Shown here: positions 55,032-63,761 of the stretch, in pieces
Layout: each line of letters begins with the position of its first letter
Numbering within the stretch: the stretch's first letter is position 1
Assembly: GCF_003316635.1 (NCBI RefSeq)
Contig: NZ_QNQP01000002.1
Span: 168,572 to 232,571, forward strand
Source: Roseovarius dicentrarchi
GTDB lineage: Bacteria > Pseudomonadota > Alphaproteobacteria > Rhodobacterales > Rhodobacteraceae
DNA length: 64,000 nt
Direction: 5' to 3'
The notes under the pieces: generated by a model
The model's database searches: none
What the model saw: the letters and a program-made list of their open reading frames with translations, nothing else
What the model was told of the DNA's origin: nothing
Translations under genes and position numbers: made by a program

Positions 55032-56069
55032 ATGATGAAAAGAACCACCCCCACACTGGCCGCCAGCCTTGCCGCTGCCGTGGCGCTTGCCGGGTCCGCA
55101 TCGGCCGAGGGCAAGCTGAACATCTACAACTGGGGCAACTACACCAACCCCAAGCTGATCGAGAAATTCGAGAAAGAGTATAACGTCGAGGTCACGCAGG
55201 ACGAATACGACAGCAACGAAATCATGCTGGCCAAGGTCCGCGAAGGCAACAGCGGCTATGACATCGTTGTCCCCAGCGATTCCACCGTCCCGGTGATGAT
55301 CGATCAGGGCCTGCTGGCCGAGGTCAAGCCGAACGAGATGGAAAATTACGGCAACATGGATCCCCGCTGGATCGATGTCTACTGGGACGAGGGGCGCAAC
55401 TATACCGTGCCATGGCTCTGGGGCACCACCGCGCTGACCGTCGACACGGCCGTTTATGATGGCGAGCTGGACAGCTTGTCGCTGCTGTTCGAGCCGCCGG
55501 AGGAGCTGAAGGGCCGCATCAACATGCTGAACGACATGGGCGAGGTGATCAACGCCGCGCTGCGCTACAAGGGCTATGAGCGCTGCAACTCCAACACCGA
55601 CGAGCTTCGCGACGTGACCGAGTTGATGATCAGCGCCAAACAGCATTGGCGCACCATGGATTATGCCACGATTGAAAAACTGACGTCGGGCGATGTGGAC
55701 GCCAGCCACAGCTATAACGGCGCCGCGATCCGGTCGCGCGACCAGCGCCCGACGCTGCAATATGTCTATCCCAAGGAAGGGTTTACCGGCTGGATGGACA
55801 ACGTCGCCGTGCTGGCCGATGCGCCCAACATGGAAAACGCCAAGCTGTTCATGAACTTCCTGATGGAACCGGAAAATGCGGCGCTGCTGTCGAACTTTGC
55901 CCGCTATGCCAACGGCATCACCGGCAGCGAGGAATTCATGGATGACGACATCCGCGATGCACCGGAAATCGTGCTGCCCGCAGATGCACCGACGCCGGAT
56001 TTCGTCCGTCCCTGCCCGCAGGAAGTGACCGATATGTACAACCGCATCTGGACGAAGCTGAAGCAATAA
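55032..56069 (+). CDS. potD: Polyamine-type ABC substrate-binding protein
   Basis: This 345-residue periplasmic protein has a signal peptide (residues 1-25, ASA cleavage) and the PotD/F pattern LNIYNWGNYTNPKLIEKFEKEYNVEV, plus the polyamine-binding region around VPWLWGTTALTVD. True ligand may be a polyamine or a related amine. Its gene follows the ATPase and permeases; a terminator follows it. Confidence 0.88.
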   Translation: MMKRTTPTLAASLAAAVALAGSASAEGKLNIYNWGNYTNPKLIEKFEKEYNVEVTQDEYDSNEIMLAKVREGNSGYDIVVPSDSTVPVMIDQGLLAEVKPNEMENYGNMDPRWIDVYWDEGRNYTVPWLWGTTALTVDTAVYDGELDSLSLLFEPPEELKGRINMLNDMGEVINAALRYKGYERCNSNTDELRDVTELMISAKQHWRTMDYATIEKLTSGDVDASHSYNGAAIRSRDQRPTLQYVYPKEGFTGWMDNVAVLADAPNMENAKLFMNFLMEPENAALLSNFARYANGITGSEEFMDDDIRDAPEIVLPADAPTPDFVRPCPQEVTDMYNRIWTKLKQ

Positions 56070-56084
56070 GGCATTGCCACGTCA

Positions 56085-56122
56085 GGCGGGGCGTGCAGAC
56101 TGTACGCCCCGCCCCTGTTTTT
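56085..56122 (+). terminator. Terminator after the ABC operon
   Basis: GGCGGGGCGT (56085-56094) / ACGCCCCGCC (56104-56113) with a 9-base loop is followed by CCTGTTTTT. It lies 16 bases after the potD stop and separates the transporter genes from the serine hydrolase. Confidence 0.88.
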
Positions 56123-56159
56123 CGAGCGCACCGCGCCCATCCCCGAGGATATCCCGAAC

Positions 56160-57440
56160 ATGTCAGTCCCCGCCGCCCCCGTCCCTGCGCCGATTCCGAT
56201 GACCGCGCGCGAGCAAGGCATCATGGAAGGCTTCCCGCCCGCCCCTGACAAGATCCCCGGCCCCACCACCTGGGACATGCCGCCCTTCAACCGCTGGTCG
56301 TTCCAGCACATACGAGAGCTGTTCCCGACGACCGAGGTGCGGCGCGGCACCGGCCCGGTGCGCGATCTGCCCGCCGCCCCGCAGGAGCGTCTGGGCGATG
56401 TCGCCTTCAAGGCGATGTCCGGCGAGACGACCACAATCGACGACTGGCTGGCGCACAGCTACACAGACGGGTTTCTGGTGATGAGCCGGGGCAAGGTCGT
56501 CACCGAACAGTATTTCAACGACATGGAGGGGCACACCCCGCACCTGTCGCAATCTGTCGCCAAATCGGTCGTCGGCACGCTGGCCGGCGTTCTGCATGGC
56601 GAGGGCGCGCTGGATCTGCACGCCCCCATCCTGGACCTGATCCCCGAGCTGGGCAAATCGGGCTATGCCGGCGCCACCGTGGGCCAGGTTCTGGACATGC
56701 GCAGCGGCACGCGGTTCACCGAGGATTACAACACGCCCGGTTCGGACATGACCCGGATCGACATCGCCAGCGGCTGGCGCCCGCCCGTACCGGGCGAGCC
56801 TGTGCCGACCATCCGCGAGGTGATCCAGTCCCTGCCCGCCGAGCGCGAGCATGGCGAGGCGTTCAAATACCGCTCGATCGAAACCGATGTCGTCGCCTGG
56901 GCGCTGGAGCGCGCGGGCGGCCAATCGCTGGCTCATATGCTGTCAGACCGCATCTGGCAGCATATCGGCGCCGAGCGCGACGGGTATTTTACCGTCGACG
57001 GGGCCGGCACCGCACTGGCCGATGGGGGCTTCAACGCGGTGCTGCGCGACTATGCCCGCTTTGGCCTGATGATGCTGGAGGGGGGCGCCGTGAATGGCAA
57101 GCAGGTCGTGCCCGAGGCATGGGTGCGCGCCTGCGCGCGCGGCGATACCGCCTCCTTCGGCGAGCCGTATACGGCCACGTCGCCGCATGGCGCCTACAGC
57201 AATCAATGGTGGATCCATGACGCCAAGCGCGGCGATTTCATGGCGCGGGGCGTGTTTGGCCAGCTGATCTATCTGGACCCGCAGACCGAGTTCATGGCTG
57301 TCAAACTGTCCACCTGGCCCGATTTCCTGATCCACAGCTACACCGTGGACATGCTTTCTGCCGTCACCACCATCCGCGACGCGCTGGCCGAATCCGAGGC
57401 CAGCCCAAAGAAGTTTACCGATTTCCTGCGCCGCCGCTGA
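56160..57440 (+). CDS. SxxK serine hydrolase (beta-lactamase/NylB-like)
   Basis: This 426-residue protein has SxxK at SVAK (Ser132-Lys135) in HLSQSVAKSVVG and a Tyr in FKYRSIETD, as in class C beta-lactamases and 6-aminohexanoate-dimer hydrolases. No signal peptide is evident, which argues against a secreted lactamase. It may hydrolyse amides imported by the adjacent transporter. Start by ATG 56160 with GAGG 11 bases away. Confidence 0.8.
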   Translation: MSVPAAPVPAPIPMTAREQGIMEGFPPAPDKIPGPTTWDMPPFNRWSFQHIRELFPTTEVRRGTGPVRDLPAAPQERLGDVAFKAMSGETTTIDDWLAHSYTDGFLVMSRGKVVTEQYFNDMEGHTPHLSQSVAKSVVGTLAGVLHGEGALDLHAPILDLIPELGKSGYAGATVGQVLDMRSGTRFTEDYNTPGSDMTRIDIASGWRPPVPGEPVPTIREVIQSLPAEREHGEAFKYRSIETDVVAWALERAGGQSLAHMLSDRIWQHIGAERDGYFTVDGAGTALADGGFNAVLRDYARFGLMMLEGGAVNGKQVVPEAWVRACARGDTASFGEPYTATSPHGAYSNQWWIHDAKRGDFMARGVFGQLIYLDPQTEFMAVKLSTWPDFLIHSYTVDMLSAVTTIRDALAESEASPKKFTDFLRRR

Positions 57441-57470
57441 TACGGCTCGCAACGCGATCCGGATACGAAA

Positions 57471-57500
57471 AGAGGCACCCGGATTGGGTGCCTCTTCTGC
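57471..57500. terminator. Bidirectional terminator
   Basis: AGAGGCACCC (57471-57480) / GGGTGCCTCT (57486-57495) with a 5-base loop, flanked by TCTGCTTTC on the plus side and TTTTC on the minus side. It serves the serine hydrolase and the convergent micropeptide/permease transcript. Confidence 0.82.
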
Positions 57501-57521
57501 TTTCAAAATCAGGCTTCGGGC

Positions 57522-57686
57522 TTAATCCGGCAGCGCGCCGCAGAACCCGCCGGAAGGCGCCGCGCCGGACCCCAGCGCGAACACCGATGGCGCCGTGTAA
57601 GGGTTCGGCGGCGATGCGGTCACGTCCAGCCCGATCACCAGCAAAATAACGGCCAGTGCGGCATATGCGATGATACGGCGGCTCAT
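57522..57686 (-). CDS. 54-residue membrane peptide coupled to the permease
   Basis: This ORF begins MSRRIIAYAALAVILLVIGL (a hydrophobic N-terminal helix) and has a small Cys-containing tail with SGGFCGALPD. Its ATG overlaps the permease stop as ATGA, so it is translationally coupled. I recognise no family. It may be an accessory subunit of the thiosulfate transport system or a secreted peptide. Confidence 0.62.
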   Translation of the reverse strand: MSRRIIAYAALAVILLVIGLDVTASPPNPYTAPSVFALGSGAAPSGGFCGALPD

Positions 57687-58819
57687 GTACGTGGCTCCAG
57701 TCCCAGACGCGGGCGCAGCCCGACGCCGACCCAGCTGCCCGCGAAGGCGGCGGCAAACCAGACCCAGCCATGCAAACTGCCGGTCGAGATACCCGAGAAG
57801 AACGCGCCCACATTACAGCCAAAGGCCAGCCGCGACGAATAGCCCAGCAGCAGACCGGCAACCACCGTCGCCACCCATGCGCGCGCCGGCAGCGAGGGCA
57901 GCGGCGCCGACAGGCCCCCCGCGCGCCAGTTGGCAATCAAAAATGCCCCGGCGATCAGCCCGAAATTTGTCAGCGATGTGTAATCCGTCAGCACGCTCGC
58001 GGCCACGCGGCCCTGATTGCCCGGCGCCGACCAGAACGCCGATCCGCCCAGATCGGCCCCGGCCGCCACCGCGCCCTTGGCCACCCACAGGCCCAGCCCG
58101 TAGACCACGCCCCAGGGCTGCCCGGCGACCAGCAGGTTGCCAATCGCGAATACCGCCAGCAGCAGCGCCGCGATAATCAGCCGCCCCGGTATCCGCCGCG
58201 TACCGGGCGCCGCGCGCCACAGCAAAAACGCCGCCACCGCCGCCAGCAGCACCAGCGTAATGGCCAACCCCTGACCGCCGCGAAACACGATGATCGGCAG
58301 CCTGCCCAGCTCGGTCCACCAGACCAGACCATAGGCCGCCAGAAAGCTGCCGATGGCGAAAAACGGCAGCGCCAGCAGGCCCACCGGATTGCCGCTGCCC
58401 GCATTGACCAACGTGCCGGACCCGCAGCCCAGCACCACCTGCATCGCCCCGCCAAAGACAAATGCGCCGCCGATCATGGCAAAGCCCACGGGTGCCTCGG
58501 CGCCCGCCAGTTCGCCCGCATGGCTTTGCAGCAAGGGGATCGCGACGATGGCCACCAGACCAATCGACAGCAGCTGCGCCAGAATACCCGCCGGATCGCG
58601 CCGCAGGATCATCGCCCGCCACGGCCCGGCAAAGCCAAACCGCAGCCCCTCCAGCGTCATGCCAAGGCCAAGGCCGATGGCCAGCATCAGCCCGAACCGC
58701 GGCCCGGCCAGCGCCGCCACCATGACCACCGCAACCAGCGCCGCGATCACCAGCACGCCGCGCGAAAATGCGCGGCCCCATGGACCGCGCACAGATGTAT
58801 ATTGGACTGTATCAGACAT
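57683..58819 (-). CDS. YeeE/YedE (TsuA-like) thiosulfate permease
   Basis: This 378-residue membrane protein has many helices and the two family motifs GCGSGTLVNAG and FGCNVGAFFSGISTGSLHGW, with conserved Cys residues implicated in thiosulfate relay. Its stop overlaps the 54-residue ORF. It starts immediately at the rhodanese stop (1-base overlap), fitting a sulfur-compound uptake unit. Confidence 0.85.
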   Translation of the reverse strand: MSDTVQYTSVRGPWGRAFSRGVLVIAALVAVVMVAALAGPRFGLMLAIGLGLGMTLEGLRFGFAGPWRAMILRRDPAGILAQLLSIGLVAIVAIPLLQSHAGELAGAEAPVGFAMIGGAFVFGGAMQVVLGCGSGTLVNAGSGNPVGLLALPFFAIGSFLAAYGLVWWTELGRLPIIVFRGGQGLAITLVLLAAVAAFLLWRAAPGTRRIPGRLIIAALLLAVFAIGNLLVAGQPWGVVYGLGLWVAKGAVAAGADLGGSAFWSAPGNQGRVAASVLTDYTSLTNFGLIAGAFLIANWRAGGLSAPLPSLPARAWVATVVAGLLLGYSSRLAFGCNVGAFFSGISTGSLHGWVWFAAAFAGSWVGVGLRPRLGLEPRT

Positions 58820-59745
58820 CAGTTCGGCGTGATTTTGTTCATTAGGTTCTGGAACAGGCCCGGCACATTCTCCATCTCGTTATCGGTTTTGGAGTAGCCT
58901 ACCATCGAGTCGGGATATAGCTTGACGTTAGGCACGCCCGCCAGTTCGGACATCGCGAACCAGTCGGTCGCGGCCCAATGGCCGGTGTTGCAAAACGATA
59001 CGATCTCGGCGTCGTCGCGCAGGCCAAGCGTAGTCATCAGCTTGGACGCACCGGCGCTGTCCATGATGGCGTTGCCATCCTCGAACCAGACCGAATGGGT
59101 TACGTTTTGCGCCCCCGGCAGCGTACCGGGACGCTCTGCCGCGCCATGGGCCTCGCGACCTTCAAAGAAACTGGCCGGGCGGGCATCCACAAGAACCGCA
59201 TCCCGGTCGCCCCGGACCGCGGCGGCGACGTCATCGGTATCGGCCAGCCATTCATCGGAAAACGTGATGTCGATAGCGGACGGCACCGGCTGCGATGCGG
59301 CAGTGTCAAGCGGCAGGTTCGCCGCTTCCCACGCGGTCATGCCGCCATTCAGGATGGCCAGTTGGGTCAGTCCCGATGACTTCAGGGTCCAATACACCCG
59401 CGCAGCGGCGCCGAAATCCGTGTCGCTGTTGCCCTCATGCACGATGGCAACAGGCTGCTCAAAGGTCACGCCCAGACTTTGAAGCGTTGCCTCAAGCTGG
59501 TCCTCGGGCACCAGCTGACCGGGGTTCTCTGCCGGGCCGCGAAACGCGCTGTAGGGCGCTGAAACGGCGCCGGGAATATGCCCCTCGGCAAAGGCGTCGC
59601 CGCGAATATCCAGGATCAGGGGCGCGTTGCCGGACAGCCCCGCATTCAGCGCGTCGGGCGCGATCAGCGGGCCAAAATCATTCTGGGCAAGGCCAGCAGT
59701 GCCGTAGATGGCGACGGCCAGCGCGGCGATGGTGAAAAACTTCAT
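58819..59745 (-). CDS. Periplasmic rhodanese-type sulfurtransferase
   Basis: This 308-residue protein has a signal peptide (residues 1-20), two rhodanese domains, and the active Cys in the second domain at SFCNTGHWAATDW. The first domain has EGN where a Cys would be, so it is probably structural. GAGG lies 7 bases before the ATG. It moves sulfane sulfur in the periplasm and is cotranscribed with the YeeE/TsuA-like permease. Confidence 0.88.
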   Translation of the reverse strand: MKFFTIAALAVAIYGTAGLAQNDFGPLIAPDALNAGLSGNAPLILDIRGDAFAEGHIPGAVSAPYSAFRGPAENPGQLVPEDQLEATLQSLGVTFEQPVAIVHEGNSDTDFGAAARVYWTLKSSGLTQLAILNGGMTAWEAANLPLDTAASQPVPSAIDITFSDEWLADTDDVAAAVRGDRDAVLVDARPASFFEGREAHGAAERPGTLPGAQNVTHSVWFEDGNAIMDSAGASKLMTTLGLRDDAEIVSFCNTGHWAATDWFAMSELAGVPNVKLYPDSMVGYSKTDNEMENVPGLFQNLMNKITPN

Positions 59746-60224
59746 GGGGGCACCTCGGATTGGCAGAAAGGTTGTTCATTTCTGATCCCCATGTCGGCCG
59801 GATCCGGCCCCAAGGCAAGGGGCGGCCGAACGCAAAGGCCGGCGCGATATGTCAGAAATTCGCATCCTGTGAGGATCATCAAACACCCAGCCAGCCTTAG
59901 CGTGCCTGTTTGGAATAATTTCCCCAACATGACGCATATTTGCTTAATATTTTCTTTTCCGCGCCCCGTTTTCCCAACTTTTCAGAAAGTAGTGCGCCAG
60001 GATGCGCATTTGAAAACCCCACCCTTCAGACAATTTTTAATGCCGATTGCATACCCTCTAAACCCGGCTCCCGCTAAGCCTTCTTGAAATCCGTGCTCCC
60101 CTCCTTTGAGGTTCATGTGCAGGTGGCACGCTCCCTTGGCGGACCCCTCTTGCACTTGAATTATACAAATATTCTGCGCCGTCATTAACGGAATATTTGC
60201 TAAATGCGGTCCTAACTACGCTTG
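59746..60224. other. Intergenic region between rhodanese and acyltransferase genes
   Basis: This gap of 479 bases has no clear gene. A 14-bp palindrome GGCCGGATCCGGCC is at 59796-59809, upstream of the rhodanese gene. CAAATATTC (60166-60174) and GAATATTTG (60191-60199) form a 9-bp inverted repeat upstream of the acyltransferase gene. The middle is AT-rich relative to the rest of the window. Confidence 0.5.
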
Positions 60225-61103
60225 ATGGACATTGATTTCAGCCCGCAGGATAAAATGCGCAACCTGCCCGGCACAGCGCTGCAACAATGCGGCACATATG
60301 CAGATGTCATGGTGGCGTTCGGTTGTGACGCCGTGCTGGCCGACATGTATAAGTCAGGCACGCTGCTGGGCCGCGCGCGTATCTACCTGCGCCGGTTTGG
60401 CCCGCTGCGCATGGCGTGGCTGCCGCGCGGACCGGTCTGGACAGATGCCGCCACGCCGGTGCTGCAACGCCGCGCGCTGGCCGCGCTACCCCGCGCCGCG
60501 CCGTGGCGCGCCATTTGGGCAGTCGGAAGCGACGCAAATACGGGCCGGCGCGGCCTGCCTGTTGCGCGCGGATGCACCATGGCCGAACTTGACCTGACCC
60601 CCTGCGCCGCAGATCGCCGCGCCGCGCAACATGGCAAATGGCGCAACCGTTTGAAACGCGCCGAAGAAGCGGGCCTGCGTATTTCTGCACGCAGGCTGAA
60701 CCTGCGCCGGGATGTCACCCTGCTGGCCTGCGAGACAGCACAGCAGCGGGCGCGAGGATATGCCGCCCTGCCCCCTGCATTTACGGAAAATTGGACCAAA
60801 ATAGCCCCGGATCACACGCTTATCCTTACTGCCGAGGAAAATGGCATATCGCTTGGTTTCATGCTGATGCTGCTGCACGCGCCGATTGCCACCTATCACA
60901 TCGGCTGGACCGGGCCGCGCGGGCGGGCCTTGAACGTGCATAACCTGCTGTTCTGGCGGGCATCACAGGATCTGGCGACGCGCGGCTATGCCAGGCTTGA
61001 TCTGGGCCACGCGGATTTCAAGCGCACGCCGGGTCTTGCACGGTTCAAAATGGGCAGCGGCGCGGCGGCGAAAACACTGGGGCCGACGACGCTTTGCCTG
61101 TGA
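60225..61103 (+). CDS. GNAT/FemAB-like acyltransferase
   Basis: This 292-residue protein resembles FemAB/GNAT-type peptidyl transferases: RIYLRRFGPLRMAWLPRGP, KWRNRLKRAEEAGL, ISLGFMLMLLHAPIATYHIGWTGPRGR and LNVHNLLFWRASQDLATRGYARLDLGH. The donor and acceptor are unknown. ATG at 60225 is preferred over the adjacent TTG. A 9-bp inverted repeat lies 25 bases upstream. Confidence 0.68.
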   Translation: MDIDFSPQDKMRNLPGTALQQCGTYADVMVAFGCDAVLADMYKSGTLLGRARIYLRRFGPLRMAWLPRGPVWTDAATPVLQRRALAALPRAAPWRAIWAVGSDANTGRRGLPVARGCTMAELDLTPCAADRRAAQHGKWRNRLKRAEEAGLRISARRLNLRRDVTLLACETAQQRARGYAALPPAFTENWTKIAPDHTLILTAEENGISLGFMLMLLHAPIATYHIGWTGPRGRALNVHNLLFWRASQDLATRGYARLDLGHADFKRTPGLARFKMGSGAAAKTLGPTTLCL

Positions 61104-61210
61104 CTTGCGCCCCTCGCCCCTTGCTCAATCCCGCCTGCAATCCCATTTGCCTCTGGTAAAATGCGCCCATAGCCTATAGGGCGCCAGAAAAACCCCAAGG
61201 AATGACCCGA

Positions 61211-63031
61211 ATGGACCTTCGCAATATCGCGATTATCGCCCACGTTGACCACGGCAAAACCACGCTGGTGGACGAGCTACTGAAACAATCAGGCGCCTTC
61301 CGCGCCAATCAGGCCGTGGACGAGCGTGCGATGGACAGCAATGATCTGGAGCGCGAGCGCGGCATCACGATCTTTGCCAAGCCGACCTCGGTCGAGTGGA
61401 AGGGCAAGCGCATCAACATCGTCGACACGCCCGGCCACGCCGATTTCGGCGGCGAGGTGGAGCGTATCCTGAGCATGGTCGACGGTGTTGTCCTGCTGGT
61501 CGACGCTGCCGAAGGCCCGATGCCGCAGACAAAATTCGTGACGTCCAAGGCACTTGCCCTTGGCCTGCGCCCGATTGTCGTGCTGAACAAGGTCGATAAA
61601 TCCGACGCCGAACCTGACCGCGCGCTGGACGAATGCTTTGATCTGTTCGCCAGCCTGGGCGCCGATGATGACCAGCTGGATTTCCCGCATATGTACGCGT
61701 CGGGTCGCTCTGGCTGGGCCGATCATACGCTGGACGGTCCGCGCAAGGATCTGAGCGCGCTCTATCAGCTGATCGTCGATCACGTGCCCGCCCCCAAGCA
61801 GGTCAAGCGTCAGGACGAAGATTTCCGCATGCTGGCGACCACGCTGGGCGCCGACCCCTTTGTCGGGCGCCTGCTGACCGGCCGCGTCGAATCGGGCAAG
61901 CTGAAGGTCGGCGCGACCGTGCAGGCGCTCAGCCGCATTGGCCAGAAGATCGAACAGTTCCGCGTTACCCGCATTCAGGCGTTCCGCGGCCTTGCCTCCC
62001 AGGACATCGAAGAGGCGCAGGCCGGCGATATCGTCAGCCTCGCCGGCATGTCCAAGGCGACCGTGGCCGACACGATCTGCGCGCTGGCAGTGGACGAGCC
62101 GCTGGAGGCGCGCCCGATCGATCCGCCCACGATCACGGTGACCTTCGGCATCAATGACAGCCCGCTGGCCGGGCGAGATGGCAAAAAGGTGCAAAGCCGC
62201 GTCATCCGCGACCGCCTGATGAAAGAGGCCGAGTCGAACGTCGCCATCAAGATTTCGGACACCCCCGGCGGCGAAGCGTTCGAAGTGGCCGGCCGCGGCG
62301 AATTGCAGATGGGCGTTCTGATCGAAAACATGCGCCGCGAAGGGTTCGAACTGAGCATCAGCCGCCCGCAGGTCGTCCTGCGCGAAGGCCCCGACGGCGA
62401 GCGGCTGGAGCCGATCGAAGAAGTCACCATCGACGTGGATGACGAATATTCGGGCGCCGTGATCGAAAAGCTGACCAGCACCCGCAAGGGTGAAATGACC
62501 GAAATGAAACCTGCCGGCGCGGGCAAGACTCGCATCATCGCGCATGTCCCATCACGCGGGCTGATCGGTTATCATGGTGAATTCCTGACCGATACGCGCG
62601 GCACTGGCGTTTTGAACCGGGTGTTTCACAGCTGGGCACCGCACAAGGGACCGATTCCCGGTCGCCGTGCCGGCGTTCTGATTTCGATGGAAAACGGCGA
62701 ATCCGTCGCCTACGCCCTGTGGAACCTTGAGGATCGCGGTCGTATGTTCATCGGTCCACAGGCCAAGATCTACACCGGCATGATCATCGGCGAGCATAGC
62801 CGCGAGAATGATCTGGAAGTGAACCCGCTCAAGGGCAAGAAGCTGACCAACGTGCGCGCCTCCGGCACGGACGAGGCCGTGCGCCTGACCACCCCCATCG
62901 AGATGAGCCTGGAACAGGCCATTGCCTATATCGACGATGATGAACTGGTCGAAGTCACGCCCAACGCCATCCGCCTGCGCAAGCGCCACCTGGACCCGCA
63001 CGAGCGCAAGCGGGCATCGAAATCAGCCTGA
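61211..63031 (+). CDS. typA: Ribosome-associated GTPase TypA/BipA
   Basis: This 606-residue GTPase has AHVDHGKT (10-17), [12 protein letters not shown] and [11 protein letters not shown], then domains of the EF-G type with a BipA-specific C-terminus. It helps ribosome assembly and stress responses. The start at 61211 is 9 bases after AAGGA; ATG at 61202 would be too close to it. Length matches the family. Confidence 0.97.
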   Translation: MDLRNIAIIAHVDHGKTTLVDELLKQSGAFRANQAVDERAMDSNDLERERGITIFAKPTSVEWKGKRINIVDTPGHADFGGEVERILSMVDGVVLLVDAAEGPMPQTKFVTSKALALGLRPIVVLNKVDKSDAEPDRALDECFDLFASLGADDDQLDFPHMYASGRSGWADHTLDGPRKDLSALYQLIVDHVPAPKQVKRQDEDFRMLATTLGADPFVGRLLTGRVESGKLKVGATVQALSRIGQKIEQFRVTRIQAFRGLASQDIEEAQAGDIVSLAGMSKATVADTICALAVDEPLEARPIDPPTITVTFGINDSPLAGRDGKKVQSRVIRDRLMKEAESNVAIKISDTPGGEAFEVAGRGELQMGVLIENMRREGFELSISRPQVVLREGPDGERLEPIEEVTIDVDDEYSGAVIEKLTSTRKGEMTEMKPAGAGKTRIIAHVPSRGLIGYHGEFLTDTRGTGVLNRVFHSWAPHKGPIPGRRAGVLISMENGESVAYALWNLEDRGRMFIGPQAKIYTGMIIGEHSRENDLEVNPLKGKKLTNVRASGTDEAVRLTTPIEMSLEQAIAYIDDDELVEVTPNAIRLRKRHLDPHERKRASKSA

Positions 63032-63069
63032 AACCAATCGGTTACAGATAAGTCTTAAAGAAATACATC

Positions 63070-63103
63070 AAGGTGTCCGGGAGTTTTCTCTCGGGCACCT
63101 TTT
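63070..63103 (+). terminator. Terminator after typA
   Basis: AGGTGTCCGGGAG / CTCTCGGGCACCT (mixed Watson-Crick and G-T pairs) around TTTT is followed by TTTTCC, about 40 bases after the stop. Confidence 0.75.
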
Positions 63104-63138
63104 CCAATTTTCGGGCGCAAATGCGACCGTGTGCGGGG

Positions 63139-63417
63139 TCACTGCTTGCAAACGACTTCGCGCATCAGCACGTGTTCGGCCTCAACCAGTGTTTTGTCTT
63201 CGCGGTATATCGCGGGATACTCCAGCAACAGGACCAGACCGTTACGGCGCACATATTGGCGGGAGGTCTCTTTGACCAGCACCTTCTTGACGTCATAGCG
63301 CGCGGGTACGGTGACTTCCTTGTAGCAGGCAACGACCCGCGCCTTGTCAGCCACGGCGCCCGGCGCCGTGGTCAGCAGCGCGAGGCATGCAACGGCCCCG
63401 ATTTTAACCATATTCAT
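63139..63417 (-). CDS. Small secreted protein
   Basis: This 92-residue protein has a signal peptide (hydrophobic KIGAVACLALLTT, cleavage near VADK) and a mature part with VPARYDVKKVLVKETSRQYVRR and two Cys residues, ending REVVCKQ. GAGGAGAG precedes ATG 63417. No named family is recognised. A truncated homologue lies 170 bases away, cut by an IS element. Confidence 0.68.
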   Translation of the reverse strand: MNMVKIGAVACLALLTTAPGAVADKARVVACYKEVTVPARYDVKKVLVKETSRQYVRRNGLVLLLEYPAIYREDKTLVEAEHVLMREVVCKQ

Positions 63418-63550
63418 ACGGCTCTCCTCAATGGCGACCATGCCAGCGGGTGCGCGGACATGCGAGAGGCAGGGTGCGCGCCGAATATGGCAAAAATGGG
63501 ATCGAGGGATGTTGGTTAATGGGCGCGAGACTTTTTATGCCGCCCGATGC

Positions 63551-63576
63551 GGAATGCGCGGGCGTCCGCGCATTCC
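63551..63576. other. Perfect hairpin after the truncated paralogue
   Basis: GGAATGCGCGG (63551-63561) and CCGCGCATTCC (63566-63576) form an 11-bp stem with a GCGT loop, 14 bases after the pseudogene stop. No clear T-run, so termination is possible but unproven. Confidence 0.5.
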
Positions 63577-63589
63577 GTGATCATGACGT

Positions 63590-63761
63590 TCAGCGGCAGG
63601 CGGCCTCACGCAGGACGTAATGACCGGCCTTCGCCAGCGACCGTTTTTCCATGTAAACCGGTGCATAGTACATCTCGACCATCTGGCCATTCGAATGCAC
63701 CCACTTTTTATGCGCAGGATGCTCCAGGACCTTCTTGGTGTGGTAGGTCGCAGGTGTTGAT
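63590..63761 (-). pseudogene. Truncated paralogue of the secreted protein, interrupted by IS21 element
   Basis: The minus strand encodes STPATYHTKKVLEHPAHKKW...REAACR and a stop, aligning with the neighbour's VPARYDVKKVLVKETSRQYV...REVVCKQ. Its 5' half, with any signal peptide, is cut at 63761 where the IS end begins. It is probably non-functional. The IS insertion point is between the P-A-x-Y-x-x-K-K segment and the start. Confidence 0.75.

Noticed and set aside
59982..60185. 67-residue minus-strand frame in the rhodanese-acyltransferase gap
   Set aside because: No ribosome site or recognisable composition; it runs through the inverted repeat region and is probably chance.
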